Shown in pieces: positions 22,946-34,482 of a stretch of 64,000 bases of DNA (its first letter is position 1; the number at the start of each line of letters is the position of its first letter). The position numbers and the translations under genes were made by a program. This DNA is from Microbotryum silenes-acaulis (Eukaryota > Basidiomycota > Microbotryomycetes > Microbotryales > Microbotryaceae). The notes under the pieces are model-generated. The model did no database searches. It saw only the letters and a list, made by a program, of their open reading frames with translations, and was not told the origin of the DNA. The stretch is taken from contig QPFY01000014.1 in assembly GCA_003665825.1 (NCBI GenBank), positions 434,001 to 498,000 of the forward strand, in the 5' to 3' direction.

Positions 22946-24335
22946 TCGGGCCACGCAAGAGTTCTGATACTATGCTAAAGCAAAGCGGTCAATCGAGATG
23001 ATATGATAAGATAAGGGATAAGTATGACCGTCTGCTCGTAGGAGACCCGAGGTGAGAGGGACGAGAAGGGGGTAGAGCCGAGGGACAGGGTTACGAGAGC
23101 CGAAAAACGAGACTGAGACGCTGAGATCGGAGACTGGAGAATGATGCCGAACGAGACTTGAGACACGCGGAAAGTGAGAGCCAGGTAAGATGCTGTATTG
23201 GATCCTAGAAGTGGTGAACGTGAGAGATAAAGTGGTGAACAGGAAGCAAACTCCTCCCGAAACGTCCTAGTCGTTCAAACCGCTGCAGACCGCTGCGCTC
23301 CCTTCATTCCTCTTCGCCGCCTCATCCGCTTCTCTCCCGGCCTTCCCGCTGCTCCGTCGTCCGTTCCGGTCTTCCGTCTGAATCTGTTCCCACCCTTGCT
23401 CGTCGGTTTCGTCTTCGCGGCGCAAAAGTGAAGGCCCGTTCATAATCGCCTCCTTTTCCTCCCGTGAGGAGCCCTCTTTAGCCTCCTTGCTCCCGTGGGC
23501 AGTCCTTAGCGAGTCCTCCCTCCCGAGAGCCCAAATAGCCTTCTTCCTCCCATCCGGCCCGGTCCTCCCTGGGTGTTTCTGCCACGTGCATTGTCGTTGA
23601 CTTTGTCGATCGCCCGAGGTGAGTCATCGTCGAGGCGCTAATCCAATTTATGCTGCTGCTGCCGCTAACCTCGTCGACCAGCGGAAGTGACTCGTCGTCA
23701 AGGTGCCAACTTCGAAACTTGCTGCCACTACAATTGCTGTTGGCCTTGACAATTTGGAACGACGAATACGACGGGGCCCGCGTATCACAATACCTCACTT
23801 TGTGCAAACGACTTAAGTTCTTGCAACGACTTTCGTGCAAACGACTTTCTTCGTTATGTATTTGTTTCCTGCAAAGTGCAAAATGTTTTTGCTACCAGTT
23901 ACTACTGAAGCTGCACTAGAGCGAGTCGCAGCACGTGCCAAGCTCGGCCTGAATCTGCCTGAATCATGCAAGTCATGCTAAACAAGCTCAGATCGCCCAG
24001 ATCGCGTCGTCTCCGTTGAGTCACCCACACTCATCTGTTCCCACCACACACCCCACCACACACCACGAAACCATTGACTACCAAGTCGATCCCGACCACC
24101 ACCGAGCGATTAAGTCTCTAGCGGGTCTCAACTGACCCCAATAGGTCCGGCGGGAACGGTGCCGCGACCGAAACGCAGAAATGGCCCCGTGTGGGATACG
24201 AGTCGTCGGGCTTCCCGGCAAAAAGACCTAAAAAGGTGACCACTCATCGAACAACGCGACTAGCTGGGTTTCAGATGAACTTTCTCTTCTTGACCATCTC
24301 TTCTTATGTTCCTACCATATTTCTTGGTCCCAACC
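22946..24335. other. Intergenic between the S28 peptidases
   Basis: No gene recognised. Purine-rich GAGA-type sequence at 22985-23200, a pyrimidine-rich tract at 23330-23560 and a CACACACC-rich patch at 24040-24066. The region immediately before 24336 should hold the promoter of copy 2. Confidence 0.4.
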
Positions 24336-26497
24336 ATGGCATCCCGATCTCAAGGTCCTCGGATGCATCAGACGCTCTTTTCGCTCCTCGTCTTGGTCGC
24401 GTTGTACGCGTCGAGCGCGTTTGCCGGTTTGACGAGCCGCACGCTGCTCCGCGCGCCGAGCGTGCCCGTGCAATTCTTCCATCACGTTCGACGGGCTGAA
24501 CAAGCCCAGATCACGACACACCAATCCCCTTTCATCGTCTCGCGTGATGTGGCCGTACGATTGGCCCCGAGGGACAAGCCCGAATACCAAGCGTACACGT
24601 TCGATCAACTTGTCTCGCACCTCGACAGCGTGCCCGCGCCGGTCCAAGGCCAGACGTTCAAGCAGCGCTACTGGATGAACGCCGAGCACTGTAAGTTTGC
24701 CGGCGACTCTTGACTAGATTCTGAATGAAATACTTTGCTGATCGCATCAATGAACGTAACTTGGGTGTAGACAAGCGTGGGGGACCCGTTTTTTTGCTCG
24801 ATGCCGGTGAAACCAACGGCGAGGAACGTTTCCCCTTCTTGCGACAGGGGATTCTCGAGATCCTGAGCAAGGCGCACAACGGTATCGGGTGAGCCGTTGC
24901 ACTTCTTATACAAGAAGTCCAAATCATTACTACATCTAATCATCTGATCTTCTCGTACAGAATCATCCTCGAACATCGCTACTATGGCGAATCCTTCCCC
25001 GTTCAAAATCTGACCACGGACTCGATGCGTTTCCTTTCGACCGAGCAGTCGCTGCTCGACGCGAAAAACTTCAAGCTTAAAGTCAAGCTTCCCGGCGTCG
25101 CGGAATTCTCAAACAACCTCTCGCCCTGGATCTACTACGGCGGATCTTATGCCGGTGCTAAAGCGGCGTTCACGCGGAGGAAGTACCCCAGCACGTTTTG
25201 GGGCGGAATCGCCTCATCCGGCGTGAGTCCTCACTAGTTATCCGATCCTCTGCTTCTACTCATTCTATCCTTGCCTTACAAGACAGGTCATTCAACCCAT
25301 CATCAACTTCCACGAGTACTACGAGCCGATTCGCAAGTCGGCTCCGCAAAAGTGCATGAAGCTCTTGATCACCCACACAAACCTCATTGACCAACTGCTA
25401 GATCTCAACAATTACACCGTCACCTCGACACTCAAGGGTCTATTCGGTCTGCCTAATGTAACGCGTTCGGACGACTTTGTCAACACGCTCGCGCTCCCAC
25501 TCGGGAGTTGGCAGGAACGTAACTGGGACGCTGCCGTGGGGAGCAACGATTTCGATATTTTCTGTGACGCCGTGACGAGTTCGAAACACGTGCCGATTTC
25601 GCCTAGACAAGCGGCGGTGCTACAAGCCCAGATCAAGAAGATCAAGTGGGCCAGTGCGACCGAGCTTGACGACTTGGCCAAGTATGCACGCTTCATTCGC
25701 ACCCAGGTGGCAAGCAGTTGCCCTGTAGGCGCGAGTCAGAACGATTGCTTCTCGCAGAGCAGTGGTTGGAACGCGACCGGCTTGGACCAAGCTTCGTGGA
25801 GGTCATGGGCCTGGCAGTATTGCACCGAGTATGGATTCTTTATCACGGTGCGTGACGTTGCTTGCTCTTGCGTACAAAAGGACACAGTCGCAGCTCATTT
25901 GCTGAATCTTACGTATCTTCCACCCTAGTCCTCACCGAACGCGAACCGTCGCTTGGTCTCGAAGCGCATCAACCTCAAGTACTCGAGCGAGATCTGCCGC
26001 CAGGCGTTCCCTCCCGGCAAACTGGTGTCGGTGCCCAAGACGCCGCAGATCAAACGTATTGAAAAGTATGGAGGGTTCGCCATGAAAGGGTCAAGGCTGG
26101 CGTTTGTTGATGGGTCCGAGGATCGTGAGTGGATGCGTTGAGGGGTTTTTCTTTCTGGTGAACGGATGCGGCTCAAGCTGATGCTCGGGTTCTTTCCGTG
26201 TTCAGCTTGGCTCTACGCGACGCGACATTCACCTCATGCCAAGAAGCTCCCTGATACGCTTTCGGGTCCCTACAAGCTGATTGATGGTGGGGTCAGTGAT
26301 ACCGCTTGAGGCTTAGAAAGAAAAATTGGTGCGACCGGCGTGAATTACTGACTCGCGCTGATCTTTCTCTTGGCCAGGTCCACCACTGGGATGAGAATGG
26401 AAGACCCGAGGGGGAACCCAAGATCATTGGTGAGATCCATGCCGAGGAAATCAAGTTTGTGGGCCACTGGATTGACCAGTGGAACGCTAGGGAGTGA
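24336..26497 (+). CDS. Secreted serine peptidase, family S28 (copy 2)
   Basis: Seven exons (24336-24690, 24771-24888, 24961-25222, 25287-25847, 25929-26124, 26206-26291, 26378-26497) give 565 residues. Exons 2, 3, 5 and 6 have exactly the same lengths as in copy 1 and all intron phases match. The N-terminus has a signal peptide ('LFSLLVLVALYASSAFA'); the start could be 24336 or 24363. Catalytic motifs: GGSYAG, 'VDGSEDPW' and 'GGVHHWDENG'. 'YCTEYGFF' is also present. A tandem duplicate of the gene at 20689. Substrate preference (Pro-Xaa cleavage) is inferred from the family only. Confidence 0.9.
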
Positions 26498-26826
26498 GGA
26501 GTGCGTAGTGCGTAGTACGGATTGAGGCCCGGCGGGGTGCGAGCCCCTGAGGAGGGTGTTTTGCGCCGGCAGAGAGGCGCAGAGGCTGTATATGTTTTAT
26601 GTGTCCCCATCTCGATGGTGATTTTCGATCTCTCGTTTTTCTGAACGCGTACCCTTAGTCTGCGAGTCTTGGCTTGGGAAGTGCCACACGGCAATACTGG
26701 TCCATAAGCCATTAGGTTGGTCCGAATCACGCATTAGTAAACAAGTCCACGGCGCCCCTTTTCCCCTTCGCGCGCCGAGCTCTCCTCGCTCCTCGCTTTC
26801 TGCCATACCCGACCCGACCATCAAAT

Positions 26827-28293
26827 ATGACGTTGCTGCGCGCCACCCGACACACGGCCAACCTGAGCTGGAGGAGTTTCTCCTCGTGCTGCTCATGCCG
26901 CTCCCCAGCCCCGGATGGGGTATCGTACAAGGCGCCGATCGCGGCCGGTCGGTTGCCCGCGTACGACGAAGCGCTCAAACTGCTGCAGGCTGACCGCGAC
27001 GACAAGCTGCAGCGACTGGCCAAGCTCAAAACGCAGGGCGATGTCGAGCAGAACGTGCTGGACAAGCTTGAGGTCGAGGCATGGGTCAACGATCCCGCGA
27101 CGAGGTGGAGGGCCAAGCACGGCCACGGTCAGCATTCATCTGTTCTGTGGGTCTATGCTCACACACTGCGACCGCTCTACTGACCATAGCATTCCTATGG
27201 CCACAGGCGATCCCACCAGGGCCGTGTACAGACATCTCGCTGAGATGAAGTGGAGGAGAGAAGGCGCATTGGCGATACTCGTCAGTTGGATTGCTCGTCC
27301 GCACCACTTCGCAATCTCAAGCTCACACTCGCCTTCTCTTTCCCGCCGGACGCGGATACCCTAGATGCAACGCGTCACCCAAATGTCACTCGTACCCGAC
27401 GTACTGCCCGGGTTTGATCCCGTGCTCGACGTGCAGATCAGCGTCGCAGAGCACAGCCAAGAGCCATTGCAACCGGGCGTATTCACCCTCCCGCGTCAGG
27501 TCAGTCGGCGGGGAGGACGCTCGAGGATCGGTCTGCAGACCACGTTCATTGACGCCAGCTTCCTACAGACACGAGAACCTTTTCAAGTCTCGGCACAGGT
27601 CTTCCACCCCGACGAGCGACTTTACACACTTTTGATGGTCGATCCTGGTTAGTTGTGCCGGCAACCTTGTGCGGCAATCGCTTCAGCGAGTGACGTAAAG
27701 TCTTTTACCGCCCCCAACAGATGTCCCCGATCAACTGAACCAAACATTTACCACCACTCTCCACTGGCTCGTGTAAGTCTAGGGCTTGCGCACAGGCTAC
27801 GGACTTGCTTCGGACCTGATCTCTTCTCCCGACTCCCTTTTCAGCCCCAACATCCCCTTGTCCTCCAGCAAATCCGACCTCTCCTCCCCTGCTCTCATCC
27901 CTTACCTCCCGCCCCACCCTCAACAAGGCACACCCTACCACCGGTACACCCTCGTCCTCCTCGAACAAAAGCAAGAACTTGGTCTCGCCCCCGAAGCCGT
28001 CGAACGGACCGATTTCTCTGTGCGCGAATTCATGCGACAGAATGACTTGACTGCGAGTGGGATGAGCTTCTTCAGGCAAAAATGGGACGAGGACGTTTCG
28101 GCGATCTACAGGGAGATTTTGGGTCGGTTGACGGTGAGATATGGTCGGGTGAGCGTGATGAGTGGGACTGACTTGGGCTCCTTTTTCTTTTTTCCTTCCC
28201 CTCCCTTGGTCAGGTGCCGAGCCACCACGATTTGCCCGACCTCCCAAGATCGATACGTATGCTGGCCGCCCCGCCAAATACGACCTTCTGTAG
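26827..28293 (+). CDS. MRPL35: Mitochondrial large-subunit ribosomal protein mL38 (MRPL35), PEBP fold
   Basis: Exons 26827-27127, 27207-27280, 27365-27647, 27721-27772, 27845 to about 28133 or 28148, and a last exon ending at 28293. The N-terminus is basic and Ser-rich as in mitochondrial presequences. Family landmarks: 'PAYDEALKLLQADRD', 'AVYRHLAEMKWRREGALAIL', 'QRVTQMSLVPDVLPGFDP', the PEBP segment 'ERLYTLLMVDPDVPDQL', 'HRYTLVLLEQ' and the fungal C-terminus 'IDTYAGRPAKYDLL'. The protein is a structural component of the mitoribosome. The last intron has two possible donors (after ACG at 28133 or after CGG at 28148) with an acceptor at GCCGAG; both keep the frame. Confidence 0.85.
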
Positions 28294-28608
28294 AGCAAGG
28301 AAGCATCGTGGCCCTTTATGCAATACCCCAAAAATTTCGCATCACCAAAGCTGTTCCCGGATGTCGGAGCGTGCTCCCATGCTTCTGAAATCGTTGGCGT
28401 GCAAGTGGCCATCTGAAATCTTCGACTTGCAGGTAGTAGTACAACACGGGAGTGAGAGAATGGACCGGTGATTCTGGACGAAAGAGTGGGGAGCGACGGG
28501 GGAACTGCTAGAACGACATCTACCACACACAAAAATACACGCTGCGGGAGGGTTTTGCGAAACGGGGTGATGGGTATCAGAGAATGGAAGGAGAAATTTC
28601 GGAAGGGA
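28294..28608. other. Short intergenic between convergent genes
   Basis: Shared 3' region of mL38 (+) and the large ASH-repeat gene (-). No feature recognised. Confidence 0.5.
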
Positions 28609-31600
28609 TCAAAGAATGATCTTGGCGAGGAGGTGTACGATCGTACTCGAGTCGGCATTCTCGGCCACCCTGATCGGCGCCGAGATCTCTTCAAACTGCT
28701 GACCGTCTTCGAGCGTCGGTAGGACCGGTCGGGGTATGATGACGATCGCGAGCTCCCTCTGCGACGAAGGTTCGAGCGTGAAAGAAACGGATGAAGAAGA
28801 CGAGTGGGATTCGGAAAGGACCTTCTTGTTCTTGCCGAAGGAAGAGGCGGGTACGTCGGTAATTTTGCCGTTCGTCGCGGGGGTGGCAGCGACAGCAACG
28901 ATAGACGAGTTCAAAGCTGTTGCAGTGACTGAAGGCTGGGGTCGGGTCTCGTCGGGTGCGCCAACGACAGACGCCATAGGAACGAGAGCTCCCTCGGTCA
29001 CTTCCTCACCAGGTGTGGTGGCGGTAGAGGGCCCAGTCGATGTCGTCGTTGGCGCCGCGGTCGCACCAGCTTCGTTCGGTGGGATCCCCACACCGAGCAG
29101 CTTCAATCGCTCAATGTACTTTTGCTCCTTCTCCGGTTGCCCCTTCCTTCGACTGATCTTCAGCTTCTGCAACACCCCTTCGACCTCTTCCTCCTCTTCG
29201 ACCGTCAACGGTCCCCTTACTTTCGAAGTCGTCTGCGAGGGGTCGAGAACGACATCTAGCGCGGCTTTGCAAAAGTAAAAATCGTTCGAGTCCAACGAGA
29301 CGGTGAAGGTCCTTTGGTTCTTGCTGACGTTGGTGATGGAGATCTTGAGAGGATCCGAGATCGAGTGCAAGGCGCATTCACCAAAGTCCAACGTCGTCGT
29401 CGAAACGGCGAACGTCGGAGGGCGGAGAATGAAGGCTTTGACGCGGATGGTTTGACTGTCCGTCTCGTCCTCGACGTTGTCGACGTGGATCGTTTCCTCG
29501 AAAGCGCCAGCGAAATGCGGCTCAAAAACGATCGAGACGTCCCGCTTGCCGTACCCGGCAATCACACCATGTCGTCCCTCACTGACTCGCAGATCCCCCG
29601 ACGCAATCGATCCCGATTTGCGAACGGCGTACAGCAGAGGTTGTGCAGAGTTGTTGGCGATGATCACCTTCTTGGTCTTTGATGCCGAGCGTTCGAGTTG
29701 ACCAAAGTTGATGTGCGACATGGCGAGATCCATCGTGGAACGGCATGTTGTCCATCGGAGAACGACCTCGCGCACGGGGACTTCGGTCAAGGGGAGACAG
29801 GAAGGGAGCAGGTTCACATCGACGTCGCTCGTCGCGACCTTGACGAGGTTGATGGTGATCTTTCCGTCTTGCTTGCGTGAAGACCCTTGGATGTTTGAGC
29901 GACCACCAGTCGGATGAAGAACGATCTGTTGTGACAGGCACAGTCCATCATCAGACTCTGCGTCACGAGATGACATGAGCGCACGCGAATCGACCCAGAC
30001 TTACATAAACGGTCTTTTCGCTCCCTTTAGCCACTTCCAACGCCGAGACCTTAATCAACTCGCCCGAGGCGATCGCATTCTTTAACACCTTCTTGAGTGC
30101 GACATACCGTCTGACATAGGCGTCCTCCAACTCCCATGTGCTCAACTCGGCCGAGTCAGGATGACCCGAATGATGTTCCAATGCACTCAACGCTTCGTCG
30201 AGAGACAACTGGTTCGGGTCGGTCAAGAGGGGCATGATCTTGCGCGTCCTTCTTCTCCCCGTCAATGCGGGCGAATTCGTCGATCCCAATGCGGTCGAAG
30301 CATCCGATCTCGGACCGCTTTTCCTCCTACCCGGGGTGGTCGCTTCGAAAGCTTCAAAGGCAGCTAAATTTGGCGAGTTCATCAACGATAAGCCACCCGT
30401 CGTCGATCCTTCCTCGGCGACGGACTGAGGGGTCTTACTCGTCGCCGCGGCGCGGGGTGGGAAGACGAGTCTCGTCAATCGGCTTTTGGACTGCGAGCGA
30501 TCCTTGGGCCCTTCATGCACTTTGCGCTTCGTCCTCGGTGACCCCTTCCGGATCGAAGGGGGTCCAGCCGCAAGATCGAGATACTCCGCATCGGCGAGGA
30601 GAGAACGATCCTTGAAGCCGACACTTTGCCCATACTGTTGTGTCGCTTTGCCCTTGTCGCCTTCTTTGAGCTGGACGATGTGCGAGTCGATCTCGGCTTT
30701 CTTGGACGCACCGCTAGATGAGTTTGACGAAGGTGCACGTGGGCCGACGGTCGTCGTCGACGGCCCTTTGGAAGTTGCTTCGCAGTTGGGGGACCCATTC
30801 AGGATCGTCGGATTCTGGGCAGAATTGGTAGGCGACGACGGAACGGAAGCAAGCGATGACTCTGAGGCGGGCTCCTTCGGCATCCCCTCGCCTCGCCGAA
30901 CGTACAAAGAGTAATCGTCAGGATACGAAGCCGCAAGTCCGAGCGCCAAAGTTGAGTCCGAAGTGTTCTGAATCGTGAATGCTCGCAAAGAGGACGAATT
31001 GATAGGCGCGTTCCCAAACTCGATAAAGTTCCCGCCCGTGGAAGTGAGCAAATGGTAGAACAACGAGTGGAATGCGACACCCCGGGTATCGACGTTTGAA
31101 GCTTTGACAAGGCAGACCTGGGAATTTTCGGGGTTGAGCAGGTTGTGAACCGATACCTGCTTTTGGTACGACGCATTCGTGCGCCGTGGGACCATGTCGA
31201 GTTTGAGGTCAACCGATTTGCCGACACCGATCTCGATTTCGTCACGGTAGGCACTCAAAACCTGAACACAAGAGAGCAAGGAGGAGAAAGCCGTCAGCGC
31301 GTGCACAAGGGCCAGTAGAGATCTCGCTCACGTACCTTTGAGATGAATCGCAAATCAACCCTTGCCGGGATCTCGGACAGATTTGTGATCGTTAACGTCC
31401 CCTGAGCACTCGAGCCCAACTCGACATCGCCAAGGTCGATCGTCGCCGGTCGGATTGCAATGAACGACGAGCACACCCTGGCCTTGCAATTGATCGAAAG
31501 CCTCTCCTTCGGTACTGAAGCTGCGGCGCCACGAGCACCCCAGGGTCTCCACCCGACATGGACTCGGAACGTAGTTTTGTGCAAGCGACCTCCGTCATCG

Positions 31601-33952
31601 TCGAATGACGTCGCGCGTGTGGGCCGGAACGAGACGACGATGCGATGGACGACACCCGGTTTGGCGTGCATTTGGTCAACGCTGGCTTTGAGCCTTTGCT
31701 CGAGCACCTTGAGGCGGTCTTGCACGCGGAAGACGCCTCTTTCGGCTAAATCGGCTCGAACGGTCGTGGGTCTGGGTGGATCCTCGATGGCCGAGTCTAG
31801 ATTGCTGTGAGGTGGCAGGGCACTGTCCAAGCTCCCCGACGCCATGTCCGAGAACAAGCTCGTGTTGAGCCCCAGCGGGGAGTGAAACTCTCGCAATGGT
31901 TGTGGCGAAAATGCACGAGCGACCGACCCTTCCGAGCTAGAAACTTGGGAATCGGCGAAGACGTCCGACGACGGTCCCGAAGAGGCAAAAGTGTGATCCG
32001 ACCGATTCGATCGCGTTGACCGATTCCCGAACAAGGCGTTAAGGGATGAGTCCTTTGCCGTGGCGACCGGAGGCGGGGACTTGGACAACGAAGCGGAAGA
32101 CGTCGTGCTTCGCGCCAACTCGTGGATGATTGTACGCGACAGAGCAGGACCCGCATGGTCGGAAGAGGCGAGCTCGGCAGAGTTGGCGGCCGAGACGGGC
32201 TCGACGGCATTGGCACCGATTGCCGAATCGTCGAGGAGCAAGGGCGTGCTCGTGTCTTCACACGCAGCGGCGCCTTCGAGTCGGAAGGTGACTTCATACC
32301 CTTTGTCCACGCTGAAGGTGACCTCGAGGGGTGCATCAGACGTGTTGGTAAACGCAAACGTCTGCTGCGACCACGTCCCGGCGCACGAATCCCCAAAGTC
32401 CAGCGACGTCCCTGAAACGAGTCGCAAAGAATTATCGAGCGGCGCAGAGGTGACGGCGCCATGGAAATGGCACACCACCGTGTTGTCAGGGTCGGCAACG
32501 TTCTCGAACGTCATTTCGGCGTCGATCTCGTGCGGTTCGTTGGGTCGGAAGTGGATGCGCAGACGCTTGTTAGAAAATGGTGGGACCTTGGCGATGACAT
32601 CCTGTCCGATCCATTGGCCCATCTCGATGTCTTCGACTTGGAAGTTCTGCGTGCTGTTCTCAATGCGCCAAAATAGCTCGACGGCCGAGCGATTCGACAA
32701 CTCGCATTCGCGCGTCTGCAGCTCACCGACCCGACAGGCGCCAAAGTCGACGTACACCTCATCGTCAGAAAGATGAGAGCCACCACCGACGTCTTTGGTG
32801 GCGACGCGAAAGCGCGAGCGGCAACAGGTCGCATGGAACTTGATCGAGACTTGCTGCACCGCGACAGCCGAGACGGCGGCCGCGTTCGACGAGTCGGCTC
32901 TGACGTCTTTTTGCTCCTTGGGCAGCAAGGACGCATCAAAGTTGACGTACCCGTCAATGACAGCGAGGTTGAAGGTCGACGCGGTGGGGTGGTCGACAAG
33001 TGCGCTTGTCGAAGATAGACTGGACTCGGCGATCGAGATGGACGAAAGCCCTTGCTCCGAGTACGAGTCGTTGGTCAGCTTGGATTGGGGTGGCGGCTCA
33101 AAGTTGACAACCGAAGGCTGGAAATGAGTCGAGTCGGGTCGGAAGACGGCGATGATGTTCTTGGTCTCGTTAGGCAGCATCGTGATTTCCGAGATGAGTC
33201 CTACGGCGTCGAACATGGCATTGAACTCGGGAATCTCGTTCGAGCACGACAAAGCCGCGACGGTGTTGGTCGGCAAACGTTGCTGCTCCACGGCTGCAAA
33301 AAGGGGACTTGTGTGTCAGCTCGGAGTTGCAGTCATATTTTTTCTGGATTGCTCTAGGTTACGCACGCAAAGATTCGAGATTGTCGTTGCGCAATTGCCA
33401 CCGTAGCTGATCGCCGACGGTTGAGCCGAGACGAACAATGAGCGCGCCCCCACTAATGTTGCGCAAGGTCAATCGCTTGAGGGAGCACATGGCATTGAGA
33501 AAGACGCCCTCGAACGCGAGTTTGCCCTCGTGCAATCCTTCGACTTGGAGCAGCCGGGCCGGTATCGAAGCCAGGGAGGCGGCTGGGTTGCCCGGGTTCA
33601 TTGATGCCCAGTCGTTCCGGGGTAATGAGCCGTCCTTGTTCACGAGCGTGCGGAAGGAGGCGAACGGCTGTGATCCCATCAATGGACTAGCTCTAGGTTG
33701 ACTGTATGGACTCTCCCGGGTCAGTTGCGGTTGCGTTGGTGGGTGGGGAAGGAAGGCTGTAGTGATCTTCGGTGTGCTGCTGCTGGCCGGGCTCGACTGA
33801 GCTGCCGCTGCCGCTGCTGCTTTGCCGTCGAGCTCCGAATGGCGCTCCCGGTCGTTGTCCGCGTACGACGTCGACGAAGCAGCAGCAAGAGGATCCATTC
33901 CGAACGAGCTGTCAGGTTCGAGAGCGTGCCGATTAGTGTGCCACACCGACAT
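28609..33952 (-). CDS. Very large protein with ASH/Hydin-like Ig repeats
   Basis: Four exons (33952-33367, 33293-31336, 31261-30005, 29925-28609) give 1,705 residues. At least six segments show the ASH (ASPM/SPD-2/Hydin) beta-sandwich pattern of a 'xxFGxxxxG' strand followed by 'xxxxNxS': 'VDFGACRVGE...LSNRS', 'LDFGDSCAG...FTNTSD', 'IDLGDVELGS...ITNLSE', 'IEFGNAPIN...IQNTSD', 'INFGQLERS...ANNSA' and 'LDFGECALHS...ITNVSK'. Long Ser/Pro-rich low-complexity linkers separate them (about residues 560-700, 1000-1150 and 1500-1620). No signal peptide or membrane helix. ASH domains are best known from cilia, centrosome and membrane-traffic proteins. The role in a fungus is unknown; a scaffold function is only an inference. 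Confidence 0.7.
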
Positions 33953-34482
33953 TGACGTGGCGTCGGGGGCAACGAAACGGTCGTTCCAGGCTCGCTAACG
34001 TTGCATCGTGCGCTGGGGTCGAGTCGGCAGTCGTGTGCTGGGTCGCGTGAGTGCGAGAGCTGCAGCGCTGCAGGGCGAGGCTCGGAGCGACGAGTGCAGT
34101 CACGCCCTCACAACCGTGTCCAATCGCGTCGACCGACGACAGCAGTGACCCCCAGCGAGTCCTACGCGCGTGATCTCCTGGGATCGACCCGTCTTGGAGG
34201 TAGAGACTTGTTCCTGGCGCGGCCCTGTGGCTCGGTCCGAGAGTTGGGCGACCTGGGAGGTGGTGGGACAAGCAGCGCTGCAAAGACCGGCGGCAGCTGG
34301 GGCATTGCGCGAAAAAGACAAAGGCCGTGCCGGGCCGGGTCAAGAACCCACCGACTATTCATCCGATAAACTACTGCTCGAGTAACAACATCGAGTATTT
34401 CGTTCCTTATCCAAGAGTGAAGCATCTAAGATTGAAACGACCGTACGCCAGGCCAGTGCCTGGTATTTTCAGCTTCCTCACT
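33953..34482. other. Intergenic
   Basis: Between the polymerase kappa stop and the start of the ASH-repeat gene, both transcribed leftwards. No element recognised. Confidence 0.4.
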
